Of a DNA stretch of 5,074 nucleotides, positions 1 through 4,528 are shown in pieces. The position numbers were made by a program, and so were the translations under genes. The stretch comes from Hyphomicrobiales bacterium (GTDB lineage: Bacteria > Pseudomonadota > Alphaproteobacteria > Rhizobiales > Xanthobacteraceae). Each line of letters starts with the position of its first letter. The first letter of the stretch is position 1. The notes beneath the pieces were generated by a model, which worked only from the letters and a program-made list of their open reading frames with translations, was not told the DNA's origin and did not search any database. Location of the stretch: the NCBI GenBank assembly GCA_003164375.1, contig PLTE01000260.1, forward strand, positions 8,947-14,020, read 5' to 3'.

Positions 1-1
1 C

Positions 2-64
2 GATCTCGAGCAGGCGCTCGCGGTCTCGCAGTCGGGCCGTTCGGCGTTGATCGCGGCCGAATAA
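2..64 (+). CDS. C-terminal end of a probable Cys/Met-metabolism PLP-dependent enzyme (partial)
   Basis: Only the last 20 codons and the TAA stop at 62-64 lie in the window; the rest is off the left edge. The readable tail is DLEQALAVSQSGRSALIAAE. A closing helix of the form (D)DLEQAL is usual at the end of cystathionine gamma-synthase and O-acyl-homoserine sulfhydrylase enzymes (MetB/MetZ/MetY). These are PLP enzymes that join an acylated homoserine to cysteine or sulfide in methionine synthesis. The assignment leans on this short tail plus the MetA-family gene 20 nt downstream on the same strand, which would supply the substrate. The family is therefore inferred rather than shown, and the exact subtype cannot be told from 20 residues. 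Confidence 0.55.
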   Translation, partial: DLEQALAVSQSGRSALIAAE

Positions 65-84
65 CCGCGCGGAGAGCAAAGCCG

Positions 85-1131
85 ATGGCGCTTTTTTTGG
101 ACTCCGGCCGGTCGCAATCCGCCGTCGAATCCAACGCCGCCAACTGCGTGACCATCGGGCTTGTCAACAACATGCCCGATGCGGCCGTCGAGGCGACCGA
201 GCGGCAATTCACCGATCTGATCCGGGCGGCTAGTCCGAATGCCGTCGTCCTCCTGAAATTGTTTGCTATCCCGCAGGTGCCGCGCGAAGCCGGCATGCGT
301 CGCGCGCTCACCCAGCGCTACCGCGATATCGCCGCGCTGTGGGATACCCCGCTCGACGGCTTGATCGTCACCGGCACCGAGCCGCGCGCTTTGGACCTGA
401 CCGACGAGCCGTACTGGGGCCCATTAAGCGCGCTCGTCGACTGGGCGCGCCAGCATACCGCGTCGACCATCTGGTCGTGTCTATCAGCGCATGCGGCGGT
501 GCTTCACGCCGACGGCGTCGAACGCCAAGCGCTTTCCGGGAAATGCTTCGGCGTGTTCGACTGCCGGCTGGCGGCGGACCATCCGATGACGCAGCACTTT
601 CCCAAGCCGCTCTGGGTGCCGCATTCGCGCTACAACGATTTGTCGGAGCAGGCGCTTACGTCGTGCGGCTATAAAATCCTCACCCGCTCGGCCACGGCGG
701 GCGTCGACAGCTTTGCCAAGCAGGACGGCAGCTTTTTTCTGTTCTTCCAGGGCCATCCGGAATACGACGCCGATACGCTGTTGCGCGAATACCGCCGCGA
801 CGCCGCTCGTTTCCTCGGCGGCGAGCGCGCGGATTATCCGGCGACGCCGCTCGGCTATTTCAACGGCGAGGCGACCGCGCTCGCCGAGGCTTTCCGCGCG
901 CGTGGGCTTGCGGATCGGCGTTCCGACCTCATCGCGGATTTCCCGAAAGCCGCCCTCGAAGCGGGGCTCAAAAGCCCATGGCGCGCGGCGGCGGTTGGCA
1001 TCTACCAAAAGTGGATCGCGTATCTGACCGCGCGTAAGGCCGATCGGCGCGCGGTTAATGGTCGGTTACGGCGCACCTGGCGCGATTGGCCGGCCGCCTT
1101 GCGTCGCGCCGCCGATGGCTCGGCGCGCTAA
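85..1131 (+). CDS. metA: MetA-family homoserine O-acyltransferase (succinyl or acetyl donor unresolved)
   Basis: This 348-residue cytoplasmic protein belongs to the MetA/HTS family, which transfers succinyl or acetyl from CoA to the hydroxyl of homoserine, opening methionine synthesis. Aligned by eye to remembered E. coli MetA, the key residues are kept: acyl-accepting Cys132 in SCLSAHAA (Cys142), Lys153 (Lys163), HSRY at 180-183 with Ser181 (Ser192), His224 and Glu226 in QGHPEYD (His235, Glu237), and Arg238 (Arg249). DGLIVTGTEPRA at 91-102 matches DGLIVTGAPLGL without gaps. This puts Arg101 where E. coli has Gly111 and acetyl-using enzymes have Glu, so the donor cannot be read from that site. 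The C-terminus, roughly 276-348, is longer and more basic than in E. coli MetA (309 residues). The ATG is preceded by GGAGAG at 71-76 with 8 nt spacing. The gene lies 20 nt after a likely sulfhydrylase gene, so the two probably form an operon. Family is secure; substrate is less so. Confidence 0.85.
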   Translation: MALFLDSGRSQSAVESNAANCVTIGLVNNMPDAAVEATERQFTDLIRAASPNAVVLLKLFAIPQVPREAGMRRALTQRYRDIAALWDTPLDGLIVTGTEPRALDLTDEPYWGPLSALVDWARQHTASTIWSCLSAHAAVLHADGVERQALSGKCFGVFDCRLAADHPMTQHFPKPLWVPHSRYNDLSEQALTSCGYKILTRSATAGVDSFAKQDGSFFLFFQGHPEYDADTLLREYRRDAARFLGGERADYPATPLGYFNGEATALAEAFRARGLADRRSDLIADFPKAALEAGLKSPWRAAAVGIYQKWIAYLTARKADRRAVNGRLRRTWRDWPAALRRAADGSAR

Positions 1132-1199
1132 GCCGCGTCGTGATTTACGCTTTCTTCGCGACTAGCGCCGTTTAATCTCCCGCCTTTGGGGGTGACGAT

Positions 1200-1700
1200 A
1201 TGTCGAATGCCATCGTTTTTGCGGTTCCGGCCAGCGAGGAGTTGGTGCCGGCGCCGATCCCGCCGCATTGGATCGTGGAGGGCACCCCGCAGGCGTCCTC
1301 GAAGCGCTTGGCAACCAGCGCGGACGGCACCACCTCGATCATGGCGTGGTCGTGCACACCCGGACGCTTCAATTGGCATTACGCCGTCGACGAAACGCTG
1401 CACATCATCTCCGGCGAAGTTTTTGTCACTGACGCGGACGGCGAAAGCCGTCGCCTGGGACCCGGTGACGTGGTGTTCTTTCCTGCCGGTTCACGCAGTC
1501 TCTGGCATGTGACCAAAGAAGTGAGAAAGCTCGCCTTTTGCCGGCAGAGCATGCCGCGCCCGCTCGGATTTGCGCTACGCGCCTGGAACAAGCTCGGCAA
1601 TATGCTCTCAAGCATATTTGGCCTCTCCGTTGACGATGGCGACCCGCTTGAGGGCAGCCCCGATGAGCGCGCCGAGGCCAAGCGGGCAACGGCGTCCTAG
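1200..1700 (+). CDS. single-domain cupin protein (Cupin_3 / DUF861-like)
   Basis: This 166-residue protein carries one cupin barrel at about residues 35-115. Motif 1 is seen as G55...WHY..DETLHIISGEV, with His60, Glu65, His68 and Gly72. Motif 2 is seen as GPGDVVFFPAGS...WH at 87-103, with Pro88, Gly89, Pro95, Gly97 and His103. His60, Glu65, His68 and His103 are candidate metal ligands. The DETLHIISGEV wording resembles the Cupin_3/DUF861 group, which includes ureidoglycine aminohydrolase-like and sugar-related cupins. No substrate can be assigned. After the barrel comes an unusual tail: a hydrophobic or amphipathic stretch at about 120-142, then an acidic to charged end. There is no signal peptide. 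The ATG follows a G-rich, SD-like GGGGGTG at 1188-1194. It lies 68 nt after the metA-like stop with no clear promoter or terminator between, so read-through is possible. Cupin fold is confident; function unknown. Confidence 0.82.
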   Translation: MSNAIVFAVPASEELVPAPIPPHWIVEGTPQASSKRLATSADGTTSIMAWSCTPGRFNWHYAVDETLHIISGEVFVTDADGESRRLGPGDVVFFPAGSRSLWHVTKEVRKLAFCRQSMPRPLGFALRAWNKLGNMLSSIFGLSVDDGDPLEGSPDERAEAKRATAS

Positions 1701-1733
1701 CGCCCGGCTCCGACTGCGGAATCGACAGAAATC

Positions 1734-1755
1734 AGCCGCCCCAGGCCCGGCGGCT
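1734..1755 (+). terminator. possible weak terminator hairpin after the cupin gene
   Basis: AGCCGCC at 1734-1740 pairs with GGCGGCT at 1749-1755 across an 8-nt loop, 33 nt after the cupin stop codon. It would fold in the transcript as a 7-bp GC-rich stem. No run of T follows, so it is not a canonical intrinsic terminator, although GC-rich alphaproteobacteria often lack a long U tract. Its position between the cupin gene and the rpmJ promoter is the main support. Confidence 0.35.
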
Positions 1756-1791
1756 CAGCCGTCGCATTTCGGTCCATATTTCAATGCGATG

Positions 1792-1806
1792 GCCGCGTGC
1801 CGCGGC
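1792..1806 (+). other. perfect GC-rich hairpin just upstream of the rpmJ promoter
   Basis: GCCGCG at 1792-1797 and CGCGGC at 1801-1806 are perfectly complementary around a TGC loop, giving a 6-bp all-GC stem. It ends 14 nt before the TTGACA box of the rpmJ promoter. It may act with the hairpin at 1734-1755 to end upstream transcription. No T tract follows, and chance occurrence is possible in DNA this GC-rich. Confidence 0.3.
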
Positions 1807-1820
1807 TGCATCTCCCGACA

Positions 1821-1849
1821 TTGACAAGGTCCCGGCGGGTCCTTAATCA
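1821..1849 (+). promoter_or_regulatory. probable housekeeping-sigma promoter of rpmJ
   Basis: TTGACA at 1821-1826 is a perfect -35 box. The -10 region is poorer. CTTAAT at 1842-1847 fits the alphaproteobacterial CTATAT-like pattern at four of six positions, with a slightly short spacer; TAATCA at 1844-1849 has the ideal 17-nt spacing but a weak match. A strong -35 with a weak -10 is common in alphaproteobacterial housekeeping promoters. Transcription would start near 1854-1858 and give a leader of about 70 nt before the rpmJ start at 1928. The spacer is almost entirely occupied by a dyad (1826-1844). Confidence 0.5.
1826..1844. promoter_or_regulatory. 19-bp near-perfect dyad between the -35 and -10 boxes, candidate operator
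   Basis: AAGG at 1826-1829 pairs with CCTT at 1841-1844, and CCCG at 1831-1834 pairs with CGGG at 1836-1839. The centre is G1835, and one symmetric T/T mismatch falls at 1830 and 1840. Read as two half-sites, these are AAGGTCCCG and, on the other strand, AAGGACCCG, agreeing at eight of nine positions. The dyad fills the promoter spacer, a usual place for a repressor or a spacer-distorting activator. No known regulator box is recognised; in particular it does not resemble the AT-rich Zur site. Regulatory function is inference. Confidence 0.35.
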
Positions 1850-1863
1850 ACCGCCCAGATCAC

Positions 1864-1909
1864 AGCATGATCCCGAATAACGGCTGCCGGCTTTCGGACC
1901 CGATCATGC
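1864..1909 (+). repeat. Rhizobiales-type GCATGATC...GATCATGC palindromic element in the rpmJ leader
   Basis: GCATGATC at 1865-1872 and GATCATGC at 1902-1909 are perfect reverse complements. Just inside, CCGAA at 1873-1877 pairs with TTCGG at 1893-1897, leaving a 4-nt bulge (1898-1901) on the right arm. CGG/CCG at 1881-1889 closes a small apical loop. Length and layout match from memory the short interspersed palindromes that are very common between genes in Bradyrhizobium and relatives, whose inner part usually reads CCGAAAAGTGG...CCGGTTTTCGG. This copy differs mainly in the centre. It lies within the predicted rpmJ 5' leader and ends 3 nt before the SD-like AAGGA at 1913-1917, so when transcribed it would form a hairpin next to the ribosome-binding site. 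Confidence 0.75.
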
Positions 1910-1927
1910 GTCAAGGAATAGAGCGTC

Positions 1928-2053
1928 ATGAAGGTCCGTAATTCATTGAAATCGTTGCGTGGTCGCCATCGCGACAACCGCATCGTACGCCGCAAGGGCC
2001 GCGTCTACGTCATTAACAAGACGCAGCCGCGCTTCAAGGCCCGCCAAGGCTAA
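1928..2053 (+). CDS. rpmJ: 50S ribosomal protein L36, zinc-free 41-residue form
   Basis: The 41 codons read MKVRNSLKSLRGRHRDNR, then IVRRKGRVYVINKTQ, then PRFKARQG. This is the basic L36 protein of the large ribosomal subunit, where it binds 23S rRNA near the base of the L7/L12 stalk. Zinc-ribbon L36 (about 37-38 residues) has a CxxC...C...H set; here all three cysteines and the ligand histidine are absent, so this is the C-minus type. In many Hyphomicrobiales, to my knowledge, this is the only L36 and is encoded away from the spc operon, as here. The ATG is preceded by AAGGA at 1913-1917, with about 10 nt spacing. The gene has its own predicted promoter and a leader holding a palindromic element. 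It is short enough to be missed by length-filtered gene calling, but the sequence match is unmistakable. Confidence 0.96.
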   Translation: MKVRNSLKSLRGRHRDNRIVRRKGRVYVINKTQPRFKARQG

Positions 2054-2063
2054 GCGCCGAAAA

Positions 2064-2080
2064 CGGCCCGTGGCCGGGCT
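2064..2080 (+). terminator. weak hairpin after rpmJ, doubtful terminator
   Basis: GCCCG at 2066-2070 pairs with CGGGC at 2075-2079 around a TGGC loop, 12 nt after the rpmJ stop; CGGCC/GGCCG at 2064-2076 is an alternative pairing. The stem is only 5 bp and no T tract follows. It may slow polymerase or simply reflect GC richness. If it does not terminate, the TPR gene at 2166 could be read from the rpmJ promoter. Confidence 0.25.
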
Positions 2081-2149
2081 GAAGCCTGCCTATTTCCGCC
2101 GCATTCACCCGGCTTGACTGAGCACTATTCCGACTTGCTGCGCCGTGGC

Positions 2150-2156
2150 AGGGGAA
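2150..2156 (+). promoter_or_regulatory. Shine-Dalgarno site favouring the GTG start of the TPR gene
   Basis: AGGGGAA is the only strong SD-like sequence here. It lies 9 nt before GTG at 2166 and 15 nt before the in-frame ATG at 2172. The spacing favours the GTG, although the two choices differ by only two residues and both keep the signal peptide. Confidence 0.5.
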
Positions 2157-2165
2157 TAGACTCAA

Positions 2166-2783
2166 GTGCGCATGACTCTGCGATTCCCGGTTCTGATCCT
2201 CGTCGCGCTATTTGCCGCGCCGGCCGTCGCGCTAGCGCAACAGGGCCCGCAAGACTGGCTGTCGCCGCCGAGCGATCTGCCGGGGGGCGAGCACGGCGAG
2301 CCGACCTATAATCTCGACACCTTGTTTGGCGCTTTGAAGATCGCGCCCGACCAGGCGAGCGCCAAGGCGATCGAGGATCGCATCTGGTCGGCCTGGGTCG
2401 CGTCCGACAGCGACACCTGCACTTTGCTGATGAGCCGGGTGAGAGCCGCGTCCGACGACAAGGATTACGATCTCGCCATCAAGCTTCTCGACGCCGTCAT
2501 CGCGCTCAAGCCGGATTATGTCGAAGCCTGGAACCGGCGCGCCACCGTCTATTACCTCAAGCAGGACTATGCTCATTCGATCGCCGATATCGGCGAGGTT
2601 TTGGCGCGCGAGCCGCGCCATTTCGGCGCGCTGTCCGGTCTCGGCATGATGTTGCAGGAGCTCGGCGACGATAAGGATGCGCTCGACGCCTATCGCAAGG
2701 CGCTGGCGATCGATCCGCGTCTGGAGGGTGTTCCCGACACCGTCAAGACGCTGCGAGAGAAGGTCGAGGGACGCGACATCTAA
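2166..2783 (+). CDS. secreted (periplasmic) tetratricopeptide-repeat protein
   Basis: This is a 205-residue protein from GTG at 2166; ATG at 2172 would give 203. Residues 1-24 form a Sec signal peptide: basic MRMTLR, a hydrophobic core at about 7-18, and a probable cleavage after AVALA (Ala24), before QQGPQD. The mature protein should therefore be periplasmic. A linker follows, then a helical stretch at about 50-80 containing SAKAIEDRIWSAW. About three TPR units occupy 85-186, with TPR-type positions such as DLAIKLLDAVIALKPDY, AWNRRATVYYLKQDY, GLGMMLQELGDDKDAL and YRKALAIDP. TPRs form a helical groove that binds peptides or partner proteins; no catalytic motif is visible. Similar short TPR proteins are, as I recall, widespread in Hyphomicrobiales but uncharacterised. 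It follows rpmJ on the same strand after 112 nt; co-transcription is possible but not shown. Fold and export are well supported; the partner is unknown. Confidence 0.85.
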   Translation: MRMTLRFPVLILVALFAAPAVALAQQGPQDWLSPPSDLPGGEHGEPTYNLDTLFGALKIAPDQASAKAIEDRIWSAWVASDSDTCTLLMSRVRAASDDKDYDLAIKLLDAVIALKPDYVEAWNRRATVYYLKQDYAHSIADIGEVLAREPRHFGALSGLGMMLQELGDDKDALDAYRKALAIDPRLEGVPDTVKTLREKVEGRDI

Positions 2784-2799
2784 GCCAGCTTCGGACGTT

Positions 2800-2881
2800 C
2801 GTCATTGCGAGGAGCGCAAGCGACGAAGCAATCCAGCTCCGAGCGAGCGGGCTGGATTGCTTCGCTGCGCTCGCAATGACG
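2800..2881. repeat. long inverted repeat of the GTCATTGCGA...TCGCAATGAC interspersed family
   Basis: The left arm (2800-2837) and right arm (2851-2881) are near-perfect reverse complements. The outer part CGTCATTGCGA pairs with TCGCAATGACG, and the inner GAAGCAATCCAGC (2825-2837) pairs perfectly with GCTGGATTGCTTC (2851-2863). The loop is 13 nt. The only asymmetry is a middle stretch of 14 nt on the left (2811-2824) against 7 nt on the right (2864-2870). I recognise the GTCATTGCGAGGAGCG...GAAGCAATCC wording as a non-coding repeat found between genes in many bacteria, including Bradyrhizobium relatives. It begins 17 nt after the TPR stop codon and ends 52 nt before the next start, so in RNA it would form a very stable hairpin that could protect the TPR transcript's 3' end or dampen read-through. 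No encoded transposase and no clear target duplication are seen. Confidence 0.85.
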
Positions 2882-2919
2882 TCACTATCGCGGCTACACT
2901 GAACTAGACATCGCAAGCC

Positions 2920-2925
2920 GGGGGA
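2920..2925 (+). promoter_or_regulatory. Shine-Dalgarno site setting the ATG start of the NTF2-like gene
   Basis: GGGGGA lies 8 nt before ATG at 2934. An in-frame TTG at 2928 would leave only 2 nt, which is too close for initiation, so the ATG is chosen and the protein begins MTAIDVD. Confidence 0.6.
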
Positions 2926-2933
2926 AATTGGGT

Positions 2934-3539
2934 ATGACTGCCATCGACGTCGACGCCGAAAAATCGATCATCCGCGAACTCGTTGAATGCTGGGCGGTGT
3001 GGCGCGATGCGCGACTGTGGGACCGATTTCGTACCGTCGTTCACCCCGACGGTCGTATGATGGCGACTTGGTTTCAGGGCACGTTCGAAGAATTCATCAA
3101 GGTCAACGACGAGGGTTGGTCACGCGGCGTGCGCATCCTGCATTTCCTCGGCGGCAGTGCGATCGACGTTTCCGGCACCCACGCCATCGCCCAGACCAAG
3201 ATGACGATCTCGCAGCGCGCCGCGGTGGAAGGCGTGATCTGCGACGTGGTCTGCACCGGACGCTTCTACGACTTCTTCGAAAAACGCGACGGTCGCTGGG
3301 GCCTGTCGCTTCGTCAGCCGATCTACGAGAAGGACAGGATCGACCCTGTCGATCCGTCGGCCAAGCTCGTGCTCGATCAGGATCTGCTGAAGCGCTTTCC
3401 CGAGGGCTATCGCCATCTCGCTTACCTGCAGACCAAGATCGGCTACAAGGTCAAGCCCGACATGCCCGGCATCGACGGGCCCGAGCTCGAGGCGCTATAC
3501 GCTCGCGGCGCGCATTGGCTCGGCGGCGGCGCGCTCTGA
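2934..3539 (+). CDS. NTF2/SnoaL-like domain protein of unknown function
   Basis: This 201-residue protein has the cone-shaped NTF2/SnoaL-like fold (SnoaL_4-type) at about residues 6-135. It opens with a helical segment, EKSIIRELVECWAVWRDARLWDRF. HPDGRM (37-42) follows at the usual strand-turn position. HFLGGS (70-75) and the strands TKMTISQR, CDVVCTGRFYDFFEKRDGRWGLSLRQPIYEKD come next. Asp25, His37, Asp39 and His70 are candidate pocket residues. The fold is shared by scytalone dehydratase, ketosteroid isomerase, SnoaL cyclases and dioxygenase beta subunits, so enzyme and pure binding roles are both open. Residues 142-201 extend past a standard domain (about 130 residues) and include FPEGYRHLAYLQTKIGYKVK, which seems typical of this subfamily. 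There is no signal peptide, so it should be cytoplasmic. Its stop is 5 nt before the hydrolase start, indicating one operon. The domain is confident; the substrate is unknown. Confidence 0.83.
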   Translation: MTAIDVDAEKSIIRELVECWAVWRDARLWDRFRTVVHPDGRMMATWFQGTFEEFIKVNDEGWSRGVRILHFLGGSAIDVSGTHAIAQTKMTISQRAAVEGVICDVVCTGRFYDFFEKRDGRWGLSLRQPIYEKDRIDPVDPSAKLVLDQDLLKRFPEGYRHLAYLQTKIGYKVKPDMPGIDGPELEALYARGAHWLGGGAL

Positions 3540-3544
3540 GCTCA

Positions 3545-4498
3545 ATGCACCACACGCTCACGATCGTTGCCGCAATCCTCGCCGTCGGCGCCGTCGTCAC
3601 TTTGATCGGCACGCGGCTGATCGAGCGCGCGCATCCGCCGCGCGGCCGTTTCGTCGATACCGACGGTTTGCCTCAGCACGTCGTCGAGTTGAGTGCGACT
3701 GCCGAGCTACAAAGCGATGCGCCGCCGATCGTTCTGATCCACGGCGCCGGCTGCAATCTTGAGGACATGCGGTTCGCGCTCGGCGAGCGTTTGGCGGCTC
3801 GTCACCGCGTGATCCTGATCGACCGCGCCGGCTTGGGCTATAGCAAGCGTAAGACCCGCCGCGGCAGCGCGCCGGCTTATCAGGCCGCGCTGTTGCGCGG
3901 CGTGCGGGATCGGCTCGGCGTCGCGCGCGCGATCATGGTCGGCCATTCTTGGGGCGGGGCGCTGGCGGCGGCTTTCGCGCTGGATTATCCGGGCCGCGTT
4001 GCCGGCCTGGTCTTGCTGGCGCCGCCGCTTTATCCGCTGCTGCGCAGGATGACCTGGCTCTATGCCGCTTTCGCCACACCCGTTGCCGGATGGCTTTATG
4101 CGCGCACGCTCGCCTTGCCGCTCGGCGTCTTGTTCATCGGCTTGGCGCTCGGTTCCGCGTTCCTGCCGCAACTGCCGCCGCGCGCCTATCTGCGGCGCTC
4201 GGCGGCGTTCCTTCTGCTGCGTCCCGCGACATTTTTGGCCAACACGCGCGATGTCGCCGATCTCAGAACAAATCTCGCAACCCAAGCCACGCGCTACGCC
4301 ACGCTCGCCATGCCGACAACCGTCATGGCCGGCGATCGCGACATGGTCGTGCCGCCGCGGGATCACGCAAAAGCTTTCGCCGCCGCCGTGCCGGCGGCAA
4401 AGCTCGTCATGCTGCCGGGCATCGGCCACATGCTGCACCACGTCGCGGCGGCGCGGGTGGTCGCGGAGATCGAGGCCCTAGCGGCGAATAATAAGTGA
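3545..4498 (+). CDS. membrane-anchored alpha/beta-fold hydrolase
   Basis: This 317-residue protein has an N-terminal hydrophobic helix (about 5-22, IVAAILAVGAVVTLIG) followed by RLIERAHPPRGRF, which reads as an uncleaved membrane anchor. The alpha/beta hydrolase domain starts near residue 45. Visible hallmarks are the oxyanion-hole HGAG (66-69), the nucleophile elbow GHSWGG with Ser135, GDRDMVVPP with Asp266 as the likely acid (Asp264 is the alternative), and GIGHMLHH with His295. The triad is complete, so the enzyme should be active. The cap region at 165-230 is unusually hydrophobic, especially 188-208, suggesting a lipid-like substrate or a second membrane contact. Ester hydrolase, lipase and dehalogenase-like roles cannot be separated by eye. 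ATG at 3545 is 5 nt after the NTF2-like stop and has only a weak GAG at 3538-3540 as SD, so translational coupling is likely. The reading frame stays open far upstream inside the preceding gene, but the N-terminus only becomes family-like at this ATG. Confidence 0.88.
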   Translation: MHHTLTIVAAILAVGAVVTLIGTRLIERAHPPRGRFVDTDGLPQHVVELSATAELQSDAPPIVLIHGAGCNLEDMRFALGERLAARHRVILIDRAGLGYSKRKTRRGSAPAYQAALLRGVRDRLGVARAIMVGHSWGGALAAAFALDYPGRVAGLVLLAPPLYPLLRRMTWLYAAFATPVAGWLYARTLALPLGVLFIGLALGSAFLPQLPPRAYLRRSAAFLLLRPATFLANTRDVADLRTNLATQATRYATLAMPTTVMAGDRDMVVPPRDHAKAFAAAVPAAKLVMLPGIGHMLHHVAAARVVAEIEALAANNK

Positions 4499-4528
4499 CC
4501 GACGGTCAGCTGAGCATTCGCGATTGCG
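4499..4528. other. 30-bp convergent intergenic gap without a clear terminator
   Basis: This gap separates the hydrolase stop (TGA 4496-4498) from the pyk stop (TAG 4529-4531, minus strand). It contains only the 8-bp palindrome TCAGCTGA at 4506-4513 and no GC-rich stem with a T tract on either strand. Transcripts from both sides probably overlap into the opposing gene unless ended by Rho. Confidence 0.45.

Noticed and set aside
92..98. Run of seven T near the start of the MetA-like gene as a programmed slippage site
   Set aside because: The frame continues normally into conserved family sequence, and no alternative product is suggested.
484..1008. 174-codon open frame on the minus strand inside the MetA-like gene
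   Set aside because: The product is Arg-rich with no domain, and it is antisense to a well-conserved enzyme; it is a codon-bias shadow.
1132..1199. Possible promoter for the cupin gene (TTTAAT at 1171-1176)
   Set aside because: No -35-like hexamer occurs at the right distance; TTTACG at 1144 is 21 nt away from it and matches poorly.
1821..1927. Zur-binding site or ribosomal-protein autoregulatory leader for rpmJ
   Set aside because: The only dyads are the GC-rich one at 1826-1844 and the interspersed element at 1864-1909; neither resembles the AT-rich Zur palindrome or a known ribosomal-protein leader.
2114..2142. TTGACT at 2114-2119 as a -35 box for the TPR gene
   Set aside because: No acceptable -10 box lies 16-18 nt downstream (the sequence there is GCTGCG-like), so a promoter cannot be supported.
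2800..2881. The 2800-2881 palindrome as a CRISPR repeat or a transposase-bearing element
   Set aside because: There is a single inverted pair with no repeat-spacer periodicity, no encoded protein and no visible target duplication, so interspersed-repeat status is the most that can be said.
2895..2900. TACACT as a -10 box for the NTF2-like/hydrolase operon
   Set aside because: It matches four of six positions, but the -35 region would fall in the right arm of the palindrome and reads CGCAAT, which is not convincing.
2987..3544. Upstream extension of the hydrolase reading frame into the NTF2-like gene
   Set aside because: The translated 186 residues are Arg-rich and out of frame with the real NTF2-like protein; the hydrolase family N-terminus begins at ATG 3545.
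3707..4441. 244-codon open frame on the minus strand inside the hydrolase gene
   Set aside because: It is antisense to a gene with a clear catalytic triad, its product is rich in Arg, Gln and Ala without any recognisable motif, and such frames are common in GC-rich coding DNA.
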